Shown one piece after another: positions 6,438-15,862 of a DNA stretch of 64,000 bases. This DNA is from JASHPR01 sp963749145. Lineage in GTDB: Bacteria; Actinomycetota; Actinomycetes; Streptosporangiales; Streptosporangiaceae. Position numbers and translations under genes: made by a program. The stretch spans positions 1,302,001 to 1,366,000 of the forward strand of contig CAVVLN010000004.1 of NCBI GenBank assembly GCA_963749145.1. The letters are read 5' to 3'. Below the pieces are notes generated by a model. The model saw nothing but the letters and a program-made list of their open reading frames with translations, did no database searches and was not told the DNA's origin. Every line of letters starts with the position of its first letter. The stretch's first letter is position 1.

Positions 6438-8660
6438 TCAGGCCTTCTCAAGGTACTCCGCCCGCTCCCGGTCGAGCAGGACGCGAACGGCCGCGGCCAG
6501 CGCCGGCTGCCCGGCCAGCGCCGGGTCCGCCGCGACCAGGTCCCTGGCCTCGTCGCGGGCCTGGCCGATCAGTTCCTCGTCCTTCAGCAGGGTCAGCAGC
6601 TTCAGGCTCGACCTGCGCCCGGCCTGCGCGGCCCCGAGCACGTCGCCTTCCCGGCGCTGCTCGAGATCCAGCCGGGACAGCATGAACCCGTCCAGGGTGG
6701 CGGCCACCGCGTCCAGCCGCTGCCGCGACTTGCCGTCCGGCTCCGCCTCGGTGACCAGCAGGCACAGCCCCTCGTGGCGGCCCCGGCCGACGCGGCCGCG
6801 CAGCTGGTGCAGCTGAGAGACGCCGAACCGGTCGGCATCCATGATCACCATGGCGGTCGCGTTCGGCACGTCCACCCCCACCTCCACCACGGTGGTCGTG
6901 ACCAGCACGTCGACCGTCCCGGCCGCGAACGCGAGCATCGTGGCGTCCTTCTCGTCCGGCGGCAGCCTGCCGTGCAGCACCGCCAGGCGCAGCCCGGCCA
7001 GCGGGCCCCGCGCCAGCTCGGCCGCGAGGTCCAGGACGGCGACCGGCGGGCGCGCGGCGCCGGGTGATCCGTCCTCGGCCGCCGGGCCGTAAAACCGCTC
7101 GGCGTCCTCGTCGTCCTCGGGCCCGCCCCGCCGCTCGCCCGGTCCGTCGCCGATCCGCGGGCAGACCACGTAGCACTGCCGGCCGCGGGCGGCCTCCTCC
7201 CGCAGCCGCTCCCAGACCCGCTCCAGGTAGTGCGGTTTCTCCGCCGCGGGCACCACATGGGTGCTGATCGGCGAGCGCCCGGCGGGCAGCTCGGTCAGTG
7301 TCGACATCTCCAGGTCGCCGAAGACCGTCATCGCCACCGTGCGCGGGATGGGCGTGGCGGTCATCACGAGCACGTGCGGCCGGCCGTCGCCCGCCTTCTC
7401 CCGCAGCGCGTCGCGCTGCTCCACGCCGAACCGGTGCTGCTCGTCGATCACCACCAGGCCGAGATCGGCGAACTGCACCTGCTCCTCGAGCAGCGCGTGG
7501 GTGCCGATCACGATCCCCGCCGTCCCCGAGGCCGCCTCGAGCAGGGCGCGCCTCCGCGCGGCGGCTCCCTGGGACCCGGTGAGCAGCGCCAACCGGGTCG
7601 CGTGCTCCGCCCCGCCGAGCTGGCCGGCCTGGGCCAGCGGCCCGAGCTGCTCGGTGATCGAGCGGAAGTGCTGCTGCGCGAGCACCTCGGTCGGGGCGAG
7701 CAGGGCGGCCTGCCCGCCGGCGTCCACGACCTGCAGCATCGCCCGCACCGCGATCACGGTCTTGCCCGAGCCGACCTCGCCCTGCAGCAGCCGGTGCATG
7801 GGGTGGTCGACGGCGAGCTCGTCGCTGATCTGCGCGCCGGCCAGTTCCTGCCCGACGGTCAGCTCGAACGGCAGCCTGGCGTCATAGGCGTCGAGGAGCC
7901 CGCCCGTCACGCGCGGGCGCGGGGTCGCCGAGTAGGCAGTGGCGGCCAGCCGCCGCTGGGCGAGGACCACCTGCAGCTGGAATGCCTCGTCCCATTTCAG
8001 CCGGCGCGTGGAGCGCTCCTTGTCGGCCCAGTCGATCGGGCGGTGGATGCCGCGCAGCGCGTCGGCCAGGCCGCACAGGCCGTGGCGGTCCCTGATCGCG
8101 CGCGGCATCGGGTCCTCGATGTCCAGGACGTCGAGGGCGATCCGGATCGCGGCGGCGATCTGCCAGGACGTGATCTGGCTCGCGGCCCGGTAGATCGGGA
8201 TGATCTGGGCGGCGTACTCGGCGGCCCTGAGCGCGTCGTCGTCTTCTCCGAGCAGCTCGAAGTCGGGGTGGGCGAGCTGGCGCTTGCCCCGGAAGGTGGA
8301 GACCTGGCCGGAGAACAGGCCATGCAGCCCGGGAGCGAGCACCTTCTCCCGCCAGTCCTGCCGCCCCCGGGAGAAGAACGTGAGGACCAGTTGCCCGTGC
8401 CCGTCGGTGACCGTCGCCTCGAAGATCGAGCCCCGCCGGTTGCGCATCGGGCGGCTGGTCACCTTGGCGATCTTCGCCTGCACCGTCACGTCCTCGCCGT
8501 CGCGCAGCGAGGCCAGGTCGGTCAGCTCGCCCCGCTGCTCGTACCGGCGCGGGTAGTGCCGCAGCAGGTCGCCCACGGTCCGCACGTCGAGCGCGCGGTC
8601 GAGCGGCTTGGCGACTTTGTCTCCGACCACCAGGCGCAGCGGGTCCTCCAGGATCGCCAT
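6438..8660 (-). CDS. recG: ATP-dependent DNA helicase RecG
   Basis: 740-residue branched-DNA helicase that remodels stalled forks and Holliday junctions. An N-terminal OB/wedge domain (about residues 1-260) precedes Walker A GEVGSGKT, the Walker B/DEQH box in VVIDEQHRFGVEQ, TATPIPRT, and the C-terminal motif GRVGRG. Length is typical for actinobacteria (about 730-750). ATG 8660 lies 6 bases after the upstream stop and has GGAG upstream. It forms one transcription unit with the DAK2-type gene and rsmD-coaD. Confidence 0.97.
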   Translation of the reverse strand: MAILEDPLRLVVGDKVAKPLDRALDVRTVGDLLRHYPRRYEQRGELTDLASLRDGEDVTVQAKIAKVTSRPMRNRRGSIFEATVTDGHGQLVLTFFSRGRQDWREKVLAPGLHGLFSGQVSTFRGKRQLAHPDFELLGEDDDALRAAEYAAQIIPIYRAASQITSWQIAAAIRIALDVLDIEDPMPRAIRDRHGLCGLADALRGIHRPIDWADKERSTRRLKWDEAFQLQVVLAQRRLAATAYSATPRPRVTGGLLDAYDARLPFELTVGQELAGAQISDELAVDHPMHRLLQGEVGSGKTVIAVRAMLQVVDAGGQAALLAPTEVLAQQHFRSITEQLGPLAQAGQLGGAEHATRLALLTGSQGAAARRRALLEAASGTAGIVIGTHALLEEQVQFADLGLVVIDEQHRFGVEQRDALREKAGDGRPHVLVMTATPIPRTVAMTVFGDLEMSTLTELPAGRSPISTHVVPAAEKPHYLERVWERLREEAARGRQCYVVCPRIGDGPGERRGGPEDDEDAERFYGPAAEDGSPGAARPPVAVLDLAAELARGPLAGLRLAVLHGRLPPDEKDATMLAFAAGTVDVLVTTTVVEVGVDVPNATAMVIMDADRFGVSQLHQLRGRVGRGRHEGLCLLVTEAEPDGKSRQRLDAVAATLDGFMLSRLDLEQRREGDVLGAAQAGRRSSLKLLTLLKDEELIGQARDEARDLVAADPALAGQPALAAAVRVLLDRERAEYLEKA

Positions 8661-8666
8661 CGCCTG

Positions 8667-10434
8667 CTACTCCACGCCGATCAGCAGCGGGACCGGGCCG
8701 CCCTCGTAGCACACGACCTCGACCTCCGGGCGCAGCCGGCCGATCTCATCGGCGACGAGCCGGGCCAGGCCCGGCTGCGCGCCCGCGCCCTCCATCAGCG
8801 TCATCAGCTCCCCGCCCTGTGACAGCAGCACGGCCGCGAGCGTACCCGCGACCTCGCACTGCGCCTCGGCGATCACCCGCACCTCATCGCCGTCCAGCCC
8901 GGTGAAGCCGCCGCTGTCCGCGCCGATCACGCTCCCGTACCGCATCCCGGCGGCGGCCCGGCCCATCGCGGCTACGTCCTCGCCGAAGGCACGTCGCGGG
9001 TCGTGCACGGCCAGGGCCGCTAGCCCCTGCAGCGCGGAGCGAGCCGGCACCACCGACACGTCGATGCCCTCGCCGGCCAGCCGGGCTGCGGCCGCCTGGG
9101 CGAGGCCGGCCACCCGGCCGGAGTTCGGTATGACCGCCACCCGGGTCCCGGCCTGCCTGATGACCTCGACCAGGGCGGGCATCGCCGGGCCGGCGTGGTC
9201 GACCTGGCGCAGCACGCGCGCGCCCGCCCCGTGCAGCAGCGACGCCAGGCCGTCGCTCTCGGCCACGGCCACCACGGCATGGCCGCCCGCCGGGGCCTGG
9301 CCCCCGCCGCCGTCCGCCGGAGGGCCCAGCCAGGTCACCGTGATCCGGCGCGGACGGCCGGCGCGCAGCCCTTCCTCGATAGCCGCGCCCGCGTCGGCCA
9401 CATGCACGTGCACGTTCCACAACTCCTCGCCGCCGACGATGACCAGGGAGTCGCCGAGCAGGTCGAGCCGGCCGCGCAACTGCCGGACCGGCTCCGCCGG
9501 CGCCTCGAGCAGGTAGGTCACCTCATAGCCGAAGGCAGCCGGCGCCGCGGCGGGCGCGGGCGCGGGCCCCGGCGCCGGCCGGGACCCTGTCGCAGGCCCC
9601 GGTGCCGGCCGGGACGCGTGCGCGGGCTCCGGGGCCGACCGGGACGCTGTCGCAAGCCCCCGGGCCGGGCGGGACGCGGCCGGGGGCACCTCGAACACCT
9701 CCGGACGCACGCCGGTGATCGCTGCCACGAGCGCGTCGAGGAGCACGCACAGGCCGGCTGCGCCCGCGTCGACCACCCCGCTGGCGGCCAGCACGTCCAG
9801 CTGCCCGGTGGTGCGGGCCAGCGCCTCGCGGGCCGCCGTGGCCGCGGCGGTGACGACGGCGGCCAGCCCCGCGGAGCGGCCCTGGGCGCCGGCCGCGGAG
9901 GAGCCGCGCCCCGCCACCCCCGTTCCCACCGCCCCGGTTCCCGCCACCCCGGTCCCCGCCGCCCCCGTTCCCGACACCCCGATTCCCGCCACCACCCCGG
10001 TCCCGGCCCTGGCCGCGGCGTCGGCCACGGTCAGCACGGTCCCCTCGGCCTGGCTGCACCGCGGCCCGGGCGCTCGCCGCGGCGTGCGCCAGGGCCCGGG
10101 CCACTACCGGGCCGTCGCACCGGGACTCGGCCGCGCAGACCTCGGCGAGCCCGCGGAGCAGCTGGCTGATGATGATCCCGGAGTTGCCGCAGGCACCGAG
10201 CAGCGCGCCCTGCGTGGCGGCCTGCCAGATCTCGGCCGGCCCGGCACCCGGCGGCAGCGCCTCGGCCGCCTCCGCCGCCGACATGAGCGTGATGTACAGG
10301 TTGGTGCCGGTGTCGGCGTCCGGGACGGGGAAGACGTTCAGCGCGTCGATCGCGGCCCTGGTCTGGGCTAGCGCGTCCGCGCTGAGGCGGCACCAGCGCC
10401 TGACGGTCTCGCCGTCCAGGACCTCCGCGCCCAT
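8667..10434 (-). CDS. DAK2/FakA-like kinase-domain protein, one frameshift near 10055
   Basis: Dihydroxyacetone kinase-2 (DhaL/FakA-like) protein, normally about 550 residues in actinobacteria and sited before recG. The N-terminal part, in the frame from ATG 10434, has the metal/nucleotide loop NVFPVPDADTGTN and GNSGIIISQLLRG. The remainder (EGTVLTVADAA onward to the DegV-like C-terminal half) is in another frame; removing one base around 10054-10057 joins them smoothly (AAVSQAEGTVLTV). Two low-complexity insertions are present: a GTGVA pentapeptide array just after the junction (about 9910-10000) and an Ala/Pro/Arg array at about 9540-9680. In firmicutes FakA phosphorylates fatty acids; the actinobacterial role is unproven. 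Confidence 0.8.
9540..10000. repeat. Two in-frame repeat arrays inside the DAK2-type gene
   Basis: About 9540-9680 carries imperfect 30-bp units encoding decapeptides such as GPATGSRPAP. About 9905-10000 carries imperfect 15-bp units encoding GTGVA/GTGAV pentapeptides. Both lie in linkers between conserved blocks and keep frame. Confidence 0.8.
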
Positions 10435-10450
10435 ACCCGCAGACTAGATC

Positions 10451-10622
10451 CTGCCGCCGACACCCGCCGAGCGGACCCGCGCCGCCGGCACCCGCCGAGC
10501 GGACCCGCGCCGCCGGCACCCGCCGAGCGGATCCTGCCGCCGGCACCCGCCGAGCGGATCCTGCCGCCGGCACCCGCCGAGCGGATCCTGCCGCCCGCAC
10601 CCGCCGAGCGGATCCTGTCGCC
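10451..10622. repeat. 27-28-bp tandem repeat, six copies, intergenic
   Basis: The core CACCCGCCGAGCGGA starts at 10461, 10489, 10517, 10544, 10571 and 10598, so spacing is 28, 28, 27, 27 and 27. The later units contain GGATCC. It lies between the divergent DAK2-type gene (start 10434) and rpmB (start 10768). Because the period is not always a multiple of three and no good protein frame crosses it, it is non-coding. The rest of the 330-base gap holds the rpmB leader; no further gene is seen. Confidence 0.92.
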
Positions 10623-10767
10623 GGCCGCCCCGCCGACAACCGCAAGGGCCGGGCGGGAAATGCCGCCCGGTTCGCGTGAAGGCCGGGCGGTCAGATATCC
10701 TTCAGCGACCGTCCCGGCCAGTACTGGGACGACGACCAAGCTAGCTACCACCCAATGGAGCGATCCC

Positions 10768-10953
10768 GTGGCTTCCGTCTGCGACGTCTGCGGCAAGCGG
10801 CCGGGCTTCGGCAACAATGTGTCGCACTCGCACCGCCGCACCCCGCGCCGCTGGAACCCGAACATTCAGCGCGTGCGCGCGAAGGTCAACGGCGCGCCGC
10901 GGCGGCTGAACGTGTGCACGTCGTGCATCAAGGCCGGGAAGTTCGAGCGCTGA
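10768..10953 (+). CDS. rpmB: Ribosomal protein bL28
   Basis: 61-residue L28, zinc form, with CDVCGKRPGFG and CTSCIKAGK. The GTG at 10768 is chosen because the protein then begins (M)ASVCDVCGK as in Streptomyces; GGAG lies at 10757-10760. The upstream open frame to 10660 is leader sequence. The RRTPRRWNPNIQRVRAKVNG core is intact. Confidence 0.97.
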   Translation: MASVCDVCGKRPGFGNNVSHSHRRTPRRWNPNIQRVRAKVNGAPRRLNVCTSCIKAGKFER

Positions 10954-11059
10954 GGGCTGGCGGCGCTGGCCGCTGAGGGCTCGCGACGCTGGCCGCTGAG
11001 ACCCGCCGACCTGAAACGGAGCGCGGCGAGTCGGCCGCTGACACGCCCGGCCCCGGCCG

Positions 11060-11824
11060 TCACCGGCCGAACTGGCAGCTGATCCCGTTCAGGACGCACT
11101 CCGACGGGACCGCCGGGGCGCCGGCCGCCGTGACCATCATCTGGCGGTCCTGCAGGCCGCCGCTGCCCCCGTTATTGCCGTGCCACTGCCATGGCCCGGT
11201 CGCGGTGCCGGAGTCGCCGTTGCCCGACGGCCGCCAGGACGCGCCCCAGACTCCTTCGACGCGGGCCGACGAGAACGCGAACTGCAGGCTCCACTCGCCC
11301 GGCCCCAGCCCGGGCGGCAGGGTGATCATCGCGGCGAAGCCCGACGGCCAGTGACGCAGCACACGGTAGCCGAGGTGGTACCCGGCCGCCCGGCCGGGCC
11401 CCGTGACGTCCTTTGCGCCCTCCTTCGGCCTGGCAACGCCCCCGAACTGCACGCCCGGCGACGCGGTGGCCAGCGAGGGCGCATGGCTGGGCGGCGGGAC
11501 GAGGCAGCCGCTGACCGGACAGCGCACCCCGGGGTCGTTCGGCACGTAGGTGAGCGCGGCCGGCGAATCCACCGCGAGCGCAGCCGCGATGACGATGCCG
11601 GCCCCCGCCGCGAACCAGGGCGTCACCAGCAGCGTGCGCGCCAGGCGCAGCCGCCGCCGGTACGGGCCAGGCTCGCCGGGCCGGCCGCCGTCGCGCGAGG
11701 CCGGCCGGGACGCATGAGCGGCGCCGCGGCCGGGACGCAAGGTAAGAAGAACGCTGCGCCGGGAGCCTAGCTCCCGGCGCAGTGCCTCGTGCATGCGTCC
11801 GCGCTGTTTGCGGTGTCTGGGCAT
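11060..11824 (-). CDS. Single-pass membrane protein with a CBM2-like extracellular domain
   Basis: About 254 residues. A basic cytoplasmic N-terminus, one membrane segment (LLVTPWFAAGAGIVIAAALA, around residue 65-85), then an extracellular Trp-rich domain. Its order of motifs (GYRVLRHWPSGFAAMITL, GEWSLQFAF, VWGASWRPSGNGDSG) resembles a family 2 carbohydrate-binding module. The start is uncertain: ATG 11824 has TATAAA 9-14 bases upstream and no ribosome binding site, so it could be leaderless; ATG 11794 is an alternative. The open frame further upstream is antisense to other coding sequence. Function unknown; a cell-wall or polysaccharide-binding role is an inference. Confidence 0.65.
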   Translation of the reverse strand: MPRHRKQRGRMHEALRRELGSRRSVLLTLRPGRGAAHASRPASRDGGRPGEPGPYRRRLRLARTLLVTPWFAAGAGIVIAAALAVDSPAALTYVPNDPGVRCPVSGCLVPPPSHAPSLATASPGVQFGGVARPKEGAKDVTGPGRAAGYHLGYRVLRHWPSGFAAMITLPPGLGPGEWSLQFAFSSARVEGVWGASWRPSGNGDSGTATGPWQWHGNNGGSGGLQDRQMMVTAAGAPAVPSECVLNGISCQFGR

Positions 11825-11904
11825 CAAGGGGTTTATACCAAGCAAGTACCGCGGGGGGCTAGAGATGAATAAGCCGCGGCAAGTTACAAATGGTGATTCC
11901 TGCG

Positions 11905-12912
11905 TCACGAGAAATGCGACCAGCCGCCTGGACCATCCGGGGGCGCGGAGTTCACCGTCACCCCGTGGCCGTCCCGGACCGTGCCGATGACCGCCCAGTC
12001 GCCCGGCAGTTCCGTCCCGGGAGGGAAGGTCGCCGCGAGCGCGTGGTCCTCCCCGCCGGTCAGAACCCAGCGCAGCCAGTCCGCCCCGACGGCCGCGCCC
12101 GCCGCCCGCAGGTCCTGGTCCGCGGGCAGCCGCTCGGTCTCGATGTCGATCAGGACGCCGCTGGCCGTGGCCACGTGGGTCAGGTCGGCGACCAGGCCGT
12201 CGCTGACGTCGATCATCGAGGTCGCGCCGAGCGCAGCCGCCTCCGGCCCGGCCCGGTACGGCGGCCGGGGCCTGCGGTGGCTGGCCACGAGCGCGTCGAA
12301 TCCGGCCGCTGCGGGCCCGGCCTCGAGCAGGGCCAGCCCCGCGGCCGAGCGTCCCGGCCGGCCCGCGATGGCCAGCCGGTCCCCGGCGCGGGCCCCGGCC
12401 CGGGTGACCGGGTCGCGGCCGGCCAGGTCGCCCAGGGCCGTAATCGCGATCATGACCGCGTCGGCGCCGCTGACGTCCCCGCCCACCACGCTGGCGCCGG
12501 CCCGCGAACATTCCTGCGCGATGCCGCGGACCAGGTCCTCCGCCCACGCCACCGGGAGGTCACCGGGTGTCGCGAAGCCCACGAGCAGTGCCGTGGGCGA
12601 TGCCCCCATCGCCGCGATGTCGGCGAGGTTCTGCGCGGCCGCCTTGACGCCGACGTCGGACGCGCCCGACCAGTCCCGGCGGAAATGGCGCCCCTCGACC
12701 AGCAGGTCGGTGGTCGCGACCACCCGCCCGTCCGGGGCCAGGACGACCGCCGCGTCATCCCCGATGCCGACCGGCCCGGCACTGCTGTCCGGCAGCAGGG
12801 CCCGGATCGCGGCGATGAGGCCGAACTCACCCAGGTCGGCGACGGTGATGAGATGCCTCCCGCCCCTTGTCGATCCCCGGGCCGGGCCCGGTTCGCCGCC
12901 CGCCCGGCCCAC
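11905..12912 (-). CDS. thiL: Thiamine-monophosphate kinase
   Basis: ThiL phosphorylates thiamine monophosphate to thiamine pyrophosphate. Family motifs are present: LGEFGLI, GIGDDAAVV, TTDLLVEGRHFRRDW, AAAQNLADIAAMGA, VVGGDVSGAD and TGGEDHALAATF. The start is a problem. Homologues begin just before VADLGEFGLI, and GGGAGG sits at the right place, but the codons after it are CAT CTC ATC ACC GTC, with no ATG, GTG or TTG. The nearest canonical in-frame start is GTG 12912 (335 aa), used here; ATG 13005 overlaps the divergent AsnC gene. A TPP riboswitch elsewhere in this window (56983) relates to the same cofactor. Confidence 0.9.
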   Translation of the reverse strand: MGRAGGEPGPARGSTRGGRHLITVADLGEFGLIAAIRALLPDSSAGPVGIGDDAAVVLAPDGRVVATTDLLVEGRHFRRDWSGASDVGVKAAAQNLADIAAMGASPTALLVGFATPGDLPVAWAEDLVRGIAQECSRAGASVVGGDVSGADAVMIAITALGDLAGRDPVTRAGARAGDRLAIAGRPGRSAAGLALLEAGPAAAGFDALVASHRRPRPPYRAGPEAAALGATSMIDVSDGLVADLTHVATASGVLIDIETERLPADQDLRAAGAAVGADWLRWVLTGGEDHALAATFPPGTELPGDWAVIGTVRDGHGVTVNSAPPDGPGGWSHFS

Positions 12913-13003
12913 GCTAGCCGCCCGCCCCACCGGCCTCAAGGCCGGCGCGCCAGCGGCCGCTTTGGTAGCGTGGGCCACCACACGTGGCGCCTGGGAGGAC
13001 AGC

Positions 13004-13237
13004 ATGGTTCACGCTTACATCCTCGTCCAGACCGAGGTTGGCAAGGCCGCCGATGTCGCCGTGCACATCGGCCAGATCGCCGGCGTAACCCAGGCGGACG
13101 ACGTCACCGGTCCTTACGACGTGATCGTCCGGGCCGAGGCGGACAATGTGGACGACCTGGGCAAGCTGGTCGTCGCCCAGATCCAGGGTGTGGTCGGCAT
13201 CACCAGGACCCTGACCTGCCCGATCGTGCACATCTAG
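13004..13237 (+). CDS. Lrp/AsnC-type stand-alone ligand-binding (RAM) domain protein
   Basis: 77 residues, only the C-terminal regulation-of-amino-acid-metabolism domain of Lrp/AsnC regulators, with no helix-turn-helix. Starts MVHAYILVQTEVGKA and contains GVTQADDVTGPYDVIVRAEA. ATG 13004 follows GGGAGGAC. This short form is common in actinobacteria beside thiL. It probably forms a dimer or decamer ring binding a small molecule, but its partner is unknown. Confidence 0.92.
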   Translation: MVHAYILVQTEVGKAADVAVHIGQIAGVTQADDVTGPYDVIVRAEADNVDDLGKLVVAQIQGVVGITRTLTCPIVHI

Positions 13238-13247
13238 GGCCCGCCGG

Positions 13248-13889
13248 TTACGTCATCGACCCGGCCACGGCCGAGGTGCGCGGCCCGAGACCGATCCGGG
13301 CCGCGTCGCGCAAGTCGGCGAGGGTGTCCACGTCCCGGCGCAGCCCGTCCAGCCCCGGCATCGTCAGCTCGACCGCGCCCGCGGCCAGGTGGGCGGCCTG
13401 CGATCCGGGCCCGAACCTGGGGCAGAACGCCGCGCCCGGCCGGGCCGTGTACAGCGTGGTGCCGGTGCCGGCCGCGTCGGCCACGAAGGCCTGCCCGGCG
13501 CCGGCCGCCCGGGCCAGCGCGCGGCCCAGCTCGGCGGCGTCGAGCGCGGGCAGGTCGGCCGCCATCGCGGCCCGGCCCCGGCCCGGCCAGCGCTCGCCGG
13601 AGTAAGCGGCGCCGAAGGCCAGCGCCGGGTTGAGCCCGTCACCTGGCTCGTCGGGCAAGACCAGCGCCCCCAGCCCGGACAGCTCGGCCGCTGCCGCCGC
13701 GTCGTCGGTGACCACGATCACCGCGTCGACGGCGGCGCAGGCAGCGGCGGCCGCGACCGTGTCCGCGGCCATGGCCAGCGCCAGCTCGGCCCGGCGCGGG
13801 CCGGCCGGTCCGGTAAGCCGGGACTTGGCCAGGGCAAGTACCTTGACGGGGATCACCAAGGACCAGCGGAGCGAGGTAACGAGCGGCAT
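13248..13889 (-). CDS. cofC: Phospholactate/phosphoenolpyruvate guanylyltransferase (F420 biosynthesis)
   Basis: 213-residue CofC/FbiD-type nucleotidyltransferase, which activates 2-phospholactate or PEP with GTP for coenzyme F420 synthesis. Visible: the N-terminal SLVIPVKVLALAKSRL with the nucleotide-binding Lys, LPDEPGDGLNPAL, and AADLPAL metal-binding acidic motif. I use the second Met (13889) because homologues begin just before WSLVIPVK; the frame is open to 13952. It converges with the AsnC-type gene. The PPOX protein at 56211 may use F420. Confidence 0.88.
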   Translation of the reverse strand: MPLVTSLRWSLVIPVKVLALAKSRLTGPAGPRRAELALAMAADTVAAAAACAAVDAVIVVTDDAAAAAELSGLGALVLPDEPGDGLNPALAFGAAYSGERWPGRGRAAMAADLPALDAAELGRALARAAGAGQAFVADAAGTGTTLYTARPGAAFCPRFGPGSQAAHLAAGAVELTMPGLDGLRRDVDTLADLRDAARIGLGPRTSAVAGSMT

Positions 13890-13988
13890 GCACCTGATCC
13901 TGCCTCGACACGGCGTCGCGCTAACCGCGACACTGACTTCTACGAGCGGCACGAGCGCGACCAGCGCCCCGACCGGGAGGCTGCCCCT

Positions 13989-14804
13989 ATGAGCAAACGC
14001 GCGATCGGCAGCTACTCATCCGCCTGGCGTGGAATGACCAAGATCGTGGTGCCGCCGCTGGTCTACTCCCTGACCAAGCATGAGTGGCACGGTCAGGAGA
14101 ACATCAGGAACATCCCGGCCGACAGCGGCCTGATCCTCGCGGCCAACCACCTGTCGTACGCGGACCCGCTGCCCCTGTGCCTGTTCACCCACAAGGCGGG
14201 CCGCTACCCGGTGTTCCTCGCGAAGTCGTCGCTGTTCGAGATGAAGGGACTCGGCGCGATCATGCGCGGCACCGGCCAGCTCCCGGTCTACCGCGGCCAG
14301 GCCGACGCGGCGCTGGTGCTCAGGGACGTGGAGCGGGGCCTGAGCGCCGGGGCCTGTGTGATCTTCTACCCGGAGGCGACCGCGACCCGGGACCCGGACC
14401 TGTGGCCGATGGCGGCCAAGACCGGCGTGGCCCGGGCCGCCCTGGCCACCGGCGTGCCGGTGATCCCGGTCGCGCAGTGGGGGCCGCAGAAGATCCTTCC
14501 CTACGGGAGCATGCGCCCGCACCTGCTGCCCCGCACCATGGTGCAGATCACCGCGGGCCCGCCGGTTGACCTGTCCGCGTTTCAGGACCAGCCGCTGACC
14601 TCGCCGGTCCTCCGCGAGGCCACCGAAGCGATCATGAAAGACATCACCGGGCTGCTGGCCGGCATCCGCGGCGAGACCCCGCCGGCCGAGCCGTACCATC
14701 CCGCGATCGCGCGCCGCAAGGCCCGGCAGGAGGCGCGCGAACGAGACAGCCGGGCGGTCACGGAAACGCCCGCCGACTCGAGCACCGAGGCCACCCCGAC
14801 GTGA
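13989..14804 (+). CDS. plsC: 1-acyl-sn-glycerol-3-phosphate acyltransferase (PlsC family)
   Basis: 271 residues. The acyltransferase HX4D motif is NHLSYAD. The second motif, usually FPEGT, reads YPEATATRDPDLWPM, so the Gly is Ala. Substrate motif PVIPVAQWGPQ follows. The last 50 residues are charged and Thr/Glu-rich. ATG 13989 has GGGAGG upstream. The upstream open frame is antisense to cofC. GTGA overlap with gpsA means glycerol-3-phosphate production and acyl transfer are coupled, as in Streptomyces. Confidence 0.93.
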   Translation: MSKRAIGSYSSAWRGMTKIVVPPLVYSLTKHEWHGQENIRNIPADSGLILAANHLSYADPLPLCLFTHKAGRYPVFLAKSSLFEMKGLGAIMRGTGQLPVYRGQADAALVLRDVERGLSAGACVIFYPEATATRDPDLWPMAAKTGVARAALATGVPVIPVAQWGPQKILPYGSMRPHLLPRTMVQITAGPPVDLSAFQDQPLTSPVLREATEAIMKDITGLLAGIRGETPPAEPYHPAIARRKARQEARERDSRAVTETPADSSTEATPT

Positions 14805-15805
14805 AGGCCGCGGTCATGGGGGCCGGGTCATGGGGTACCACCTTCGCCCAGGTGCTCTGCGACGCCGGCACGCCCGCCGTGCTGTGGGCCCGCCGGGCCG
14901 AGCTGGCCAAGGTGATCAACGCCACCCGCGAGAACCCCGGGTACCTGCCCGGCATCGCGCTGCCCGAAGCGCTGAGCGCGACCCCCGATCCGGCCGAGGC
15001 CCTGGACGGCGCGGAACTGGTGGTGCTGGCCGTGCCGGCCCAGTCGCTGCGCGAGAACCTCGTCGGCTGGGCTCCGCTGCTGCCGCCCGGCGCGCTGCTG
15101 GTCAGCCTGATCAAGGGGATCGAGATCGGCACCTGCTGCCGGATGAGCGAGGTCATCGGCCAGGTGACCAGGGCGCCCGCGGAGCGGATCGCCGCGGTCA
15201 CCGGCCCCAACCTGGCCCGCGAGATCGCGCGGCGCGAGTACGCGGCCACCGTGGTCGCCTGCACCGACGACGGCGCCGCGCAGCGGCTGCAGCGGGCCTG
15301 CCACGCCGGCTACTTCCGGCCCTACACCAACCCGGACGTGATCGGCTGCGAGCTGGGCGGCGCGGTGAAGAACGTGATCGCGCTGGCGGTCGGGATGGCC
15401 GTCGGCATGGGGCTCGGCGACAACACCCGGGCCATGCTGATCACCCGCGGCCTGGCCGAGACGGCCCGTCTGGGCGCGGCACTCGGAGCCGACCAGCACA
15501 CGTTCGCGGGACTGGCCGGCATGGGCGACCTGGTCGCGACGTGCAACTCGCCGCTGTCCCGCAACCGCACCTTCGGCGAGAACCTGGGCCGCGGGATGGC
15601 GGTCGCCGAGGTAATCGCGCGCACCCACCAGACGGCCGAGGGCGTCCAGTCCGCCCAGTCGGTGCTCGAGCTGGCCCGGCGGCATGGCGTGGAGATGCCG
15701 ATCACCGAGGTCATGGTGGCAGTGATGCACGAAGGCCTGGAGGTGGGCAAGGCGGCGCTCCTGCTGGCCAGCCGGTCGGCGAAACCGGAGCGTTATGGCG
15801 TCTGA
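14801..15805 (+). CDS. gpsA: Glycerol-3-phosphate dehydrogenase [NAD(P)+]
   Basis: 334 residues, full length. Reduces dihydroxyacetone phosphate to sn-glycerol-3-phosphate for phospholipid synthesis. NAD(P)-binding GAGSWGTTFAQVL at the N-terminus, SLIKGIE, catalytic Lys in LGGAVKNVIALAVG, and GLAGMGDLVATC near the C-terminus. It starts at GTG 14801, overlapping the plsC stop. Confidence 0.97.
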   Translation: MKAAVMGAGSWGTTFAQVLCDAGTPAVLWARRAELAKVINATRENPGYLPGIALPEALSATPDPAEALDGAELVVLAVPAQSLRENLVGWAPLLPPGALLVSLIKGIEIGTCCRMSEVIGQVTRAPAERIAAVTGPNLAREIARREYAATVVACTDDGAAQRLQRACHAGYFRPYTNPDVIGCELGGAVKNVIALAVGMAVGMGLGDNTRAMLITRGLAETARLGAALGADQHTFAGLAGMGDLVATCNSPLSRNRTFGENLGRGMAVAEVIARTHQTAEGVQSAQSVLELARRHGVEMPITEVMVAVMHEGLEVGKAALLLASRSAKPERYGV

Positions 15806-15862
15806 ACGCGGGGCCGCGGGCAGTCGGCGTCGGCACGCTCGCCAGCAACGGAAGGGAGCAGC

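Noticed and set aside
10451..10622. 27-28-bp repeats considered as a CRISPR array
   Set aside because: Repeats are directly tandem with no unique spacers, GC-only, and no cas genes are present.
11905..12547. Upstream extension of the CBM2-like membrane protein frame
   Set aside because: It overlaps thiL in another frame on the same strand and reads as low-complexity shadow sequence.
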